From Desulfotomaculum sp. (GTDB lineage Bacteria > Bacillota > Desulfotomaculia > Desulfotomaculales > Ammonificaceae): DNA of 12,481 nt. Each line of letters opens with the position of its first letter. Position 1 is the stretch's first letter. The notes below the pieces were generated by a model. That model was not told the DNA's origin. It was given only the letters and a program-made list of their open reading frames with translations, and did no database searches. Where the stretch lies: positions 1 through 12,481 of the forward strand of contig DTYU01000142.1 of the NCBI GenBank assembly GCA_012961725.1. The letters are read 5' to 3'. The translations under genes were made by a program, and so were the position numbers. Below are positions 1-6,771 of the stretch, in pieces.

Positions 1-25
1 ACCTTCACAAGCCGGACGAGCCCTT

Positions 26-1207
26 TCAGCCGTTCCGAGAGGCGCAAGTGGAATCTCCCGCACCACATAGTGCAGGATGGGCCGCAAACTCGCGCCATCT
101 TTCGGTCACGAAGGCTCCGATTTCCTGTTTGAACCGCTCCCGGCCGAAGCGCTCGGCGTTGCGGCGCAGGACCTCACACCGGAAACGGCCTTCCCAGGCC
201 AAAAACTGCCGCACCGCCGCCGCCAGGGCGTCCACCGTTTGTTCGTGAAAGAAAAGCCCGGTGGCCTCTTCCCAGTTGACACCATCCGCCGCGACGACTG
301 TCTCGCAGACGCCGCCTTTGCCGTAAGCGATGACGGGCGTGCCGCAGGCCTGGGCCTCCACCAGTACGATGCCGAAGTCTTCCTCGGCCGCAAAGATGAG
401 CGCCCGCGCCCGGCCCATCAGGTCTGCTACTGTGGCGTCATGTTGGTAGCCGAGGAACTCCACGTTTTGCCCCACCATCTTTCGGCACGCCTCAAACTGC
501 GGGCCGTCGCCTATCACGCAAAGCGGCAGGCCGAGTTCCGTAAACGCCGCTACTACCAGGTCTGCTTTCTTGTACGGCACCAGCCGCGAGACGAAGAGGA
601 AGAAGTCTTCCTTCTTTTCTCGCACCCGAAACCGCTCCACGTCCACGGGAGGGTAAATCACCGTGGCCTCCCGCCGGTAAGCCCGCCAGATGCGCCGGGC
701 AGTATAATGTGAATTGGCGATGAAGTGATCTACCCGGTTGGCTGTCAACGTGTCCCATGAGCGGACGTAGTGGAGAATCGACCGTGCGATAAGGCCCTTC
801 AAACCGCGGTCCAAGCCGCTTTCCTTGAGGTAACGGTAGGTCAAATCCCAGGCGTAACGCACCGGCGTGTGACAGTAGCAGACGTGGAACTGATCCGAAC
901 GTACCAATGCTCCTTTGGCCGCCGCGTGACTCGACGAGAGAATAACCTCATAGCCCGAAAGGTCGAATGACTCCACGGCCAGCGGATAGAAGGGCAGGTA
1001 CTTCCGGTACCACCTCTGCGCCCGGGGAAAACGCTGCAAAAAAGAAGCACGCACTTGGCCCGGGTGAAAGCCCAGTCGCCGCACGCTCTCCTCCTGGTAA
1101 ACTAACGTGTATAGCGGCGCCTCCGGCCAGAGCTCGTGAAATACCTCCAGGCAGTGCTCGGCGCCGCCGATGGTGATGACCCAGTCGTGAACGAGAGCTA
1201 GGTTCAT
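26..1207 (-). CDS. GT4 glycosyltransferase, WbaZ-like (mannosyltransferase-type)
   Basis: A 393-residue cytoplasmic GT-B enzyme that would transfer a nucleotide-activated sugar, probably mannose, to a lipid-linked oligosaccharide. The N-terminal half has the family's LVHDW start (5-9) and GGAEH (14-18), then SFLQRFP (55-61), FDLSGYE (81-87), SSSHAAAKG (91-99) and YCHTPVRYAWDL (111-122). The C-terminal half has FVSRLVPYKK (205-214) and the nucleotide-sugar E-x7-E motif at E276 (EEDFGI) and E284. These blocks are typical of the WbaZ-like GT4 group; donor and acceptor cannot be read from sequence. The ATG overlaps the stop of the preceding glycosyltransferase as ATGA, and AAAGGAG lies about 9 nt upstream, so translational coupling is likely. 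It ends about 25 bp from the window edge; a following gene might start at a GTG near position 8, but too little is visible to call it. Confidence 0.9.
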   Translation of the reverse strand: MNLALVHDWVITIGGAEHCLEVFHELWPEAPLYTLVYQEESVRRLGFHPGQVRASFLQRFPRAQRWYRKYLPFYPLAVESFDLSGYEVILSSSHAAAKGALVRSDQFHVCYCHTPVRYAWDLTYRYLKESGLDRGLKGLIARSILHYVRSWDTLTANRVDHFIANSHYTARRIWRAYRREATVIYPPVDVERFRVREKKEDFFLFVSRLVPYKKADLVVAAFTELGLPLCVIGDGPQFEACRKMVGQNVEFLGYQHDATVADLMGRARALIFAAEEDFGIVLVEAQACGTPVIAYGKGGVCETVVAADGVNWEEATGLFFHEQTVDALAAAVRQFLAWEGRFRCEVLRRNAERFGRERFKQEIGAFVTERWREFAAHPALCGAGDSTCASRNG

Positions 1208-2322
1208 TTCGTCTTACTCCTTTGCTCCTGCAGCACCTCTTCAAAGACCTCCAGCGTCTTCCGCGCCGTCTTTTCCCAGGTAAAGAGCTTCGCCCGCGCC
1301 AAGCCTTTCTCGCGCAGTCGCCGGCGCAAACCTTCATCGGCCAGCACCCTGTAAATGCCACGTGCTATGTCCTCAACATCATAGGGATCCACGTAAACCC
1401 CCGCATCACCCACCACCTCGGGCAAAGATGCTACATTTGATACTACCACCGGTGTACCGCAGGCCATGGCCTCCAGCGGCGGCAGACCGAAGCCTTCATA
1501 GAGGGAAGGGAAGGCGAAGACGGTTGCGCCACCGTAAAGGGCAGGCAGGTCCTCGTCAGCAACGTATCCGAGATCACATATACGTGGCATGGTCACAAGT
1601 TTCGCAAGTGCAGCATCGCCCTGTAAAGACCGGGTGAGACCACCGGCAACTACCAGACCGGCCCCGTTCGGTTCGGGTTTTGAGTGTATAGCAGTCCACG
1701 CCTCAAGCACTCGGCGAAAGTTCTTACGTGGCGTCCGCGAAGCGAGCAACAGAACGTACCGCTCCGGTAGATTATGTTTTCGCTTAAATGCCGCGACCTT
1801 TTGTTCGGGCTGTGGTATAAAACGCCTGTCCACGCCATTATATATAACGCAGACTCTCTCCTCAGCTATTTTCAAGTATTTCACGAGCTCATTCTTAGAG
1901 AACTGGCTGACCGTAAGAACCCGCAAAGCACGTTGCGCCAAGCCTGGCAGCAGAAAACGGTACCACCGCACAAAATACGGATTGAACCCGTCAGGGACAG
2001 CAAAAACCTCAGTACCGTGAATTGTCACCACCTGATTGCGTACCAGTAACGGGCCGCAGTTCCCGGGGCACCAGAGAAGGTCAGCGCTACGCCTGTCCAC
2101 CATGCGGGGCAATACAACCTGCTCCCAGAAGTGACCCTTTAACGGGCCGCCGCAACGCAACACCGGAACGCCCGCGAACTCCTCGGAAGCCTGCTCAGGA
2201 GCCATTAGACAGATATTATCCGGGCCGAGCAGCTTAACTATCTCCCTGGTCACTTCACGCGCGTACCGCTGCGTTCCGGTTATTTGCTGCGTGAGAAAGC
2301 GAGCGTTGATGAGAAGATTCAT
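1204..2322 (-). CDS. GT4 glycosyltransferase, MtfB-like
   Basis: A 372-residue GT-B fold enzyme that probably adds one sugar to the repeat unit of the surface polysaccharide. Visible blocks are GTQRYARE (16-23), a conserved aromatic linker with FWEQVVLP (65-72), IHGTEVF (101-107), VSQFSKNEL (138-146) and YNGVDRRF (161-168). The donor-binding half has ASRTPRKNF (194-202), then the E-x7-E motif at E276 (SLYEGFG) and E284 (PLEAMACG). This set resembles mannosyltransferases of the MtfB group; the sugar is unknown. The ATG overlaps, as ATGA, the stop of a short start-less reading frame upstream (2319-2501). The ribosome binding site, AGGGGG about 13 nt upstream, is farther than usual, which fits expression by coupling to an earlier frame. 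The 3' end overlaps the next glycosyltransferase by 4 nt. Confidence 0.9.
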   Translation of the reverse strand: MNLLINARFLTQQITGTQRYAREVTREIVKLLGPDNICLMAPEQASEEFAGVPVLRCGGPLKGHFWEQVVLPRMVDRRSADLLWCPGNCGPLLVRNQVVTIHGTEVFAVPDGFNPYFVRWYRFLLPGLAQRALRVLTVSQFSKNELVKYLKIAEERVCVIYNGVDRRFIPQPEQKVAAFKRKHNLPERYVLLLASRTPRKNFRRVLEAWTAIHSKPEPNGAGLVVAGGLTRSLQGDAALAKLVTMPRICDLGYVADEDLPALYGGATVFAFPSLYEGFGLPPLEAMACGTPVVVSNVASLPEVVGDAGVYVDPYDVEDIARGIYRVLADEGLRRRLREKGLARAKLFTWEKTARKTLEVFEEVLQEQRSKTK

Positions 2323-2501
2323 CTTGTATCTTTGTCCCCCTGATCCTGCTCTGCAGGAATCGTCTGCTTTGCGCTAACGAGCGCGACATTAGCCGCCGAT
2401 AATGTTAGACCAACAAAGAGCCCGAGATGAACAAAATATAGGTCTGGAACAGCGATAACGCCAGGTTGATAATCTCTTTGTGAAGACCTATAGAAACTGG
2501 T
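2319..2501 (-). pseudogene. Start-less hydrophobic reading frame, possible tail of a lost membrane protein
   Basis: This frame runs 60 codons from just after a TAG (2502-2504) to a TGA that overlaps the next ATG as ATGA. It contains no ATG, GTG or TTG, so it cannot be an ordinary gene. Its middle, LYFVHLGLFVGLTLSAAN, looks like a membrane helix, followed by a charged tail (AEQDQGDKDTR). The polymerase upstream ends in a different frame, and no single frameshift joins them because TAG at 2502-2504 blocks this frame. I infer the 3' end of a deleted membrane-protein gene, perhaps an older polymerase or flippase. The alternative is a chance frame in a 198-bp gap. I see no terminator in this gap. 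Confidence 0.35.
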
Positions 2502-2520
2502 CTAGTACTGTTCCCGCTTA

Positions 2521-3768
2521 CTAAGTTGTCTGCACCCTACGTCTCAAAAGAAAGAACGACGGCAAAGCCAAGGGCCGTCGAAGAGATAGAGCCCAATATG
2601 TTATCAACCAACTGCACAGTATGATCATAGAAGGATTATTGAAGTGCTCTTCCCAAAAGCAAAGACCGAAAAAATGGAGAGCAAGCAGGTTCGCAAAAGA
2701 GATATGGCGCCCGAAGAAGCCTACCACCAGGGCAGCCAATGGTACAAAAGTGACTAAGGCAAAAGGCAGACCAAACACAAGTCCAGCGTGAATGAAGGCG
2801 TTATGTGCGGCAAAAGGTACCCCGCCTATGTGTATCCCTTCTTTGGTTGCCTCCCATCCTAACCCAAAGGGGTTAGATATAAGACCTGCCAAACCTTCTG
2901 CATTCGTCCCAAATCTCGCGCCAAAATTTACCTCAAGATTGCTTGTGTCCAACCAGCGTTCCCAGCCGCCAGGCGGGCCAAAACAATAAGACGCGGCCGT
3001 TAGCAGTAGAAGAACCAGACACACCTTAACACGGGCCCACCTCCCAGAGAGCATTCTACCAACAAGAAGAATCATGACCATAGTAAGTAGGGAAACTACG
3101 ACAGCTGCGCGCGTAAGGGTAAACATTCCGCCACAGTACAATAGTATGAATCCGCAGAATAAGGGTAACGGCCCTTTGTTCTCCCGAAATGTGAGCCATA
3201 GGCTTGCAGGAACAATAAGGCTCACCACAGCCATTGCGGCATTAGGGTGGCCGTGCATGCCTGGTGTTCTGTAAGTGCCGTAGATGTAACACAAAGCTGA
3301 ATCCTGGGCGGCAAGGCCCATATCCTGGGTAAGTTCCTTGTATCCGAAAAACTGTATTGCCAAGACAGCCACATTAAAAGCAGCCCCACAGAACAGACCC
3401 CATATGAAACTACATCTCATATCCGGGCTTCGCAGCACCTCATAGACTGCATATCCCACGGGCAGTGCAAGTAGCCACCGGACACTGAGAACCAGAGTTG
3501 TTGTCCATCCGTTCGCTACCGCAATAATCGCCCAGATGAGAAAAAACAGGAAGAAGAGAACTATTAAGCAAAAAATCCTCCTCGGCAGCTTGAGCTCAAT
3601 GAGACGCCAAAACACCCATATATAAGCTGCAACACCCAGGAAATCAGATACCCGCGGTGTCTTTTCCAGATGCGGCAGAAAGTAAAAGTTGGCAAGGATT
3701 AAGAACCCGATAAAAAAAGGGATCGAAGTTTTAGAGTCAACTACCGCTCTGAAAGCCATGCACTGCAT
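2521..3768 (-). CDS. O-antigen ligase / Wzy-type polysaccharide polymerase (multi-pass membrane protein)
   Basis: A 415-residue protein with roughly ten to eleven hydrophobic helices, a charged loop near residues 264-300, and the signature blocks of the Wzy/WaaL family: RTPGMHGHPNA (167-177), SNPFGLGW (298-305) and HNAFIHAGLVFGLPF (322-336). These proteins act in the cytoplasmic membrane, polymerising lipid-linked repeat units or ligating a finished glycan; polymerase and ligase cannot be separated by sequence. The extreme 5' ATG has AAGGGTGG directly against it, whereas the ATG at 3759 (Met4) has the same site at 9 nt, so translation more likely starts at Met4. Its DNA is AT-richer than most neighbours (one sampled 60-bp line is 45% GC), and non-coding scars lie on both sides, suggesting separate acquisition. 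It sits among glycosyltransferase genes of the same orientation. Confidence 0.85.
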   Translation of the reverse strand: MQCMAFRAVVDSKTSIPFFIGFLILANFYFLPHLEKTPRVSDFLGVAAYIWVFWRLIELKLPRRIFCLIVLFFLFFLIWAIIAVANGWTTTLVLSVRWLLALPVGYAVYEVLRSPDMRCSFIWGLFCGAAFNVAVLAIQFFGYKELTQDMGLAAQDSALCYIYGTYRTPGMHGHPNAAMAVVSLIVPASLWLTFRENKGPLPLFCGFILLYCGGMFTLTRAAVVVSLLTMVMILLVGRMLSGRWARVKVCLVLLLLTAASYCFGPPGGWERWLDTSNLEVNFGARFGTNAEGLAGLISNPFGLGWEATKEGIHIGGVPFAAHNAFIHAGLVFGLPFALVTFVPLAALVVGFFGRHISFANLLALHFFGLCFWEEHFNNPSMIILCSWLITYWALSLRRPLALPSFFLLRRRVQTT

Positions 3769-3774
3769 CCACCC

Positions 3775-4007
3775 TTAAGCAACTAAGTCCTTTTCCACGC
3801 CGCAGAAATTGGCGGCAAAGTACACATAGGCGGCAATAGATTCTGTCTAATCATCGCTTTGAGCGCAGCGTTATGTGAGCACTTGCTTAACCTCGGTATT
3901 AGTCGAAACCCAGAGACAAGCTTCAAGCAAGATCCGCACCCCTTAAGACTGATTCCCTGGTCACCGCCGTAAACGTACCCGAGAGGTGTTATTTCCAAGC
4001 CGAACAT
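3775..4007 (-). pseudogene. Possible frameshifted glycosyltransferase remnant
   Basis: A 306-bp gap between two cluster genes. From ATG at 4007 a frame reads ...GYVYGGDQGISLKG and then loses sense. The frame one base over reads GVRILLEACLWVSTNTEV directly afterwards. Adding one base to the run of four G (minus strand, 3939-3942) would join them as SLKGVRILLEA. That resembles the GT4 donor-domain opening, where the neighbour at 4075-5319 has RLSPEKGVRVLLEA (residues 234-247). The second frame then meets stops and ends with a stretch reading AAYVYFAANFCGVEKDLVA before TAA at 3775. I infer a decayed glycosyltransferase piece. The match covers only about ten residues, so chance is a real alternative; the frame from 4007 as a 74-residue hypothetical protein seems less likely. 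Confidence 0.3.
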
Positions 4008-4074
4008 TTCCTCTAATTTCGAGTCTTCAGACTGTCAGCCGCGCTCTCTTTCTCGGAGCAACACTGCAGTATGC

Positions 4075-5319
4075 TTATGAACTTCTTGCTGGCTGGTATC
4101 TCAGCGTCTCACGGTATAGTTCCTCATAGGTTGCAATACACTCTTTCAATGTATATTTTTGGGCAGCGGCCAGTGCCTTTTCCCGGTATCTCATGTATGT
4201 TTCCTCATCAGTTGCGAGGCGAAGGATTGCTCTCGCAAGAGCATCTGCGTCCCCGGGTGGAACAAGCATCCCTCCTTCGGTTTGGGCAATAAGTTCGCCC
4301 AGCGCACCAATCTTCGAGGCTATGACGGGAATGCCCAGGGACCATGCCTCAAGAGCAGCAACAGGTTGATTCTCATACCATAACGATGGTATCAACACCA
4401 CATCTGTGTATCTCAATAGGGGCGCTTTCTCTGAGCCTGAGACAAATCCTACGTAACGAATGACCTCCGAGTTCGAAGCGTAACGTGTTACCAGACCTGC
4501 AAGCGGGCCCTTACCGGCCACGACCAAACGTGGCACGGAGTGGATGCTTCGCTCAGCGGTTTCAGCGGCCTGCTTAAATGCCTCCAGGAGAACCCTTACG
4601 CCCTTCTCTGGAGAAAGACGTCCTAAGAAAAGGAACGTCTTGGCTGCACCTCGCCGCTCTCTTCTCGAAGACCTCCGCTCGTTGAGAGAGGGAATCCCGT
4701 TAGGGATTACCAGGCTTCGCTTGGTCTGTAATCCTGCCCTTATGTGAAGCTCAAGAAGGAAACGGCTTGGTGAGACGAAGACAGTGGGCCACCTGCTTGT
4801 CTGCAGATGCCACCAACGCCAGATTCTACATGCCAAGCGCGGTGCTTGGCACAGGGTGTAATGTGAACGTAGCAACGTGCGTCGTGGGCATAACAGGTGG
4901 TAGTCGTGCGCGGTATGAATTATCGGTATCCCCAACCGCGCGGCCGCAAGCCATGCCAATTCGCCAAATCCGCCTAAGTTGTGGGTATGCACCAGGTCCG
5001 GTTCTAGACTTTTCAATAGGGTGACTGTTTGTCTATAAGCACTAAGATTGACACTCTCCCAAGCGTGAAACGCCAGCCGCACCGGAAGCGACCGCTTCGT
5101 CCCGTCGTATGGATAGTAGATATTCCAGGGGTACGCTTGGATAATCTTGACGCCGTCAACGTATCTGTCAGCAGAAGTACGCTGGCGGGAATCGCCTAAG
5201 GTTATCACGGTGACATCCATTCCGGTCATAGCCATTGCACTCGCTAAAGCCGCGGCAAAAATTTCTGCGCCGCCAACTATCCGCGGCGGGAAGAGTTCAC
5301 TTATGTAAACAATACGCAT
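4075..5319 (-). CDS. GT4 glycosyltransferase, ExpE7-like
   Basis: A 414-residue GT-B glycosyltransferase, cytoplasmic, presumably building the polysaccharide repeat unit. It opens with SELFPPRIVGGAE (7-19), the usual donor/acceptor cleft start. HTHNLGG (111-117), HTAHDYHLLCPRRTLL (135-150) and FVSPSRFLLE (181-190) mark the ExpE7-like GT4 branch. The donor domain starts at FLGRLSPEKG (231-240), has AGKGPL (268-273) and the E-x7-E pair E316 (WYENQP) and E324 (LEAWS). The sugar specificity is not deducible. The start lies 3 nt after the stop of the pyruvyl transferase, with AAGGTGGTG about 5 nt upstream, so the two genes are co-transcribed and probably coupled. A gap of about 300 bp follows before the polymerase. 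Confidence 0.92.
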   Translation of the reverse strand: MRIVYISELFPPRIVGGAEIFAAALASAMAMTGMDVTVITLGDSRQRTSADRYVDGVKIIQAYPWNIYYPYDGTKRSLPVRLAFHAWESVNLSAYRQTVTLLKSLEPDLVHTHNLGGFGELAWLAAARLGIPIIHTAHDYHLLCPRRTLLRSHYTLCQAPRLACRIWRWWHLQTSRWPTVFVSPSRFLLELHIRAGLQTKRSLVIPNGIPSLNERRSSRRERRGAAKTFLFLGRLSPEKGVRVLLEAFKQAAETAERSIHSVPRLVVAGKGPLAGLVTRYASNSEVIRYVGFVSGSEKAPLLRYTDVVLIPSLWYENQPVAALEAWSLGIPVIASKIGALGELIAQTEGGMLVPPGDADALARAILRLATDEETYMRYREKALAAAQKYTLKECIATYEELYRETLRYQPARSS

Positions 5320-5322
5320 TCG

Positions 5323-6654
5323 TCACCACCTTCTTGTAAGCGATTCTACCACCTTGGCATTCTCTGTGGCTATGTTAGAGAGTTCATTAACCTTCTTGAG
5401 GATGTGCTCCCTTAGTGCGTCTTTTTTTTGCCTTATGGCAATACAACAGGCGACAATATCATCAGAAGTAACGTTGTCTATGTGAAGCACCCACTCATCC
5501 AGTCCCATTTGCTTCATTATTCCACTGGTCTTATGTTCATACTCGATTGCTACGACCGGAACCCCCCCTAAGAACGACAGGATTGCTGAATGGAACCTGG
5601 TCGCGATAACCAGATCCATGCTGCTAATTAGGAAAATCAAATCATGGATTGGCAGATCATCTTCGATTACTACAGTTCTGTCGCTTTCCTTCATGAGAGA
5701 CAAAACACGTCTCGCTACCTTCCGGTCGTCATCGTGTGGCTCTGCTATCACTTGGGGGAGAAAATAAACATGAGCGTTTAACTCTTCGATCAAGCGATCC
5801 AGCGCACAGGCGAGTGCTTGCTCGTAGTTTTTCTGCATTTGCTGGCGATCATGGTGGCCCGGGAAGGCCCATTGCCTAACTGTAACGCCAATGTGTGTGG
5901 CACTTGGCCGAGAAATATGCTTGGGTTGCGGAGGAGTCCGCTTGTGACCGTCGTTTTCGGATTCAGATAGCAGTAGTGCAAAAGCCATGTCTGTCCCTAG
6001 CGTAGTCTCAGGCTTGAAAACCCTGAGGTTCTCTAACATTTTCAGCGATATCGTCTCCCTCACAACAATGACTCTATACTTGTTTAGCCAGTACGCAACC
6101 GTCCACCGATAAAACGCTCGCTTAAAAGGCCCAACAGATATGCCGAGGGCCATTACAGGTTTGCCGCTTAGAATTGCGCCCACGAGTTGTACCAAATGTA
6201 CAAGGACCGCATATCCCCAGCTATCTTGCCAGTAGCCTCCGCCGCAGGAGATAACAACATCGGCGTCAAGGAGAGCCTGCAAAAACGTACGAACTGCTCG
6301 AATCGGGTGGGATGGTAACTGTCCGAGTACTCGTATCAAGAGGCTACCAATGATTACTGCAATGACGATCAGCCAAAAGCTAAGGATTTTCGGGCGTTTC
6401 ATGCCTACAGTAGGGGCAGCAATTGCCTCTGCACCGTACTTTTCATAAAAAGGTCCATCGATTTCTGGTGCCAGGGTCACAAGGCCTATGCATACCATGG
6501 GATCAGCTTTCCTTAATGCTGTCATCGTACCCAGAACGATAGCAGCATCTCCTTTGTTTCGCGAGTCGTAGCAGTTAATTATCAGCACTTTATTCACCGT
6601 TTTATTCACCGTTGGCTTTGTCTCTCCCGGGACACATTTAGCCTGAGTACCCAA
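5323..6654 (-). CDS. Polysaccharide pyruvyl transferase family protein (WcaK/CsaB-like)
   Basis: A 443-residue protein of the family that transfers pyruvate from phosphoenolpyruvate as a ketal onto glycan sugars; some members have other roles, so the reaction is inferred from family. Visible blocks: LIINCYDSRNKGDAA (24-38), SCGGGYWQDSWG (136-147), ALGISVGPFKRA (169-180), ATRFHSAILSFLGG (351-364) and EYEHKTSGIMKQMG (371-384). A hydrophobic stretch at 93-110 suggests membrane association. The longest frame starts at TTG 6654, with AAGGGAG about 10 nt upstream. The family core begins only near residue 23, so GTG at 6609, 6597 or 6588 are real alternatives; the start is unresolved. Two of these GTGs lie in a 12-bp duplication. 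The gene lies past the protease terminator, so it likely heads its own operon, though I see no convincing promoter. Confidence 0.9.
   Translation of the reverse strand: MGTQAKCVPGETKPTVNKTVNKVLIINCYDSRNKGDAAIVLGTMTALRKADPMVCIGLVTLAPEIDGPFYEKYGAEAIAAPTVGMKRPKILSFWLIVIAVIIGSLLIRVLGQLPSHPIRAVRTFLQALLDADVVISCGGGYWQDSWGYAVLVHLVQLVGAILSGKPVMALGISVGPFKRAFYRWTVAYWLNKYRVIVVRETISLKMLENLRVFKPETTLGTDMAFALLLSESENDGHKRTPPQPKHISRPSATHIGVTVRQWAFPGHHDRQQMQKNYEQALACALDRLIEELNAHVYFLPQVIAEPHDDDRKVARRVLSLMKESDRTVVIEDDLPIHDLIFLISSMDLVIATRFHSAILSFLGGVPVVAIEYEHKTSGIMKQMGLDEWVLHIDNVTSDDIVACCIAIRQKKDALREHILKKVNELSNIATENAKVVESLTRRW
6590..6613 (-). repeat. Exact 12-bp tandem duplication (TVNK twice)
   Basis: The 12-mer TTATTCACCGTT (plus strand) occurs twice head to tail, in frame, encoding TVNK-TVNK near the start of the pyruvyl transferase. 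Each copy carries an in-frame GTG followed by AATAAA, so the duplication doubles a candidate start codon. Slipped-strand replication is the simplest origin. Confidence 0.9.
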
Positions 6655-6706
6655 GTGAATGATGCTCCCTTATCAACTGACTTCGTAGAATTCGGTAGCG
6701 TAAGCG

Positions 6707-6754
6707 AAAAAGATATGGTTCGGCAGGTGTAGTGTGGTTCCACCTGCCGAACCA
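6707..6754 (-). terminator. Rho-independent terminator after the S8 protease
   Basis: A perfect 14-bp inverted repeat, with core arms GGTTCGGCAGGTG (6717-6729) and CACCTGCCGAACC (6741-6753) plus one more T-A pair outside, encloses an 11-nt loop. On the minus strand the stem is followed by TATC and five Ts. It begins 17 bp after the protease stop, so it should end that transcript and separate the protease from the polysaccharide cluster. No T-run follows on the plus strand, so it looks one-directional. Confidence 0.88.
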
Positions 6755-6771
6755 ATCGTAGGCGGCAGCGC

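Noticed and set aside
1..25. Start of another gene at the left edge (GTG near position 8)
   Set aside because: Fewer than three codons are visible, which is no basis for a call.
77..712. 211-codon plus-strand frame opposite the first glycosyltransferase
   Set aside because: It is the shadow of a gene with clear GT4 motifs on the other strand.
2476..2505. AGACC/GGTCT inverted repeat after the polymerase as a terminator
   Set aside because: The stem is only 5 bp with a 10-nt loop and no following T-run.
4024..4035. AGTCT-TC-AGACT near-palindrome as an operator
   Set aside because: It is short, single copy and far from any promoter that I can recognise.
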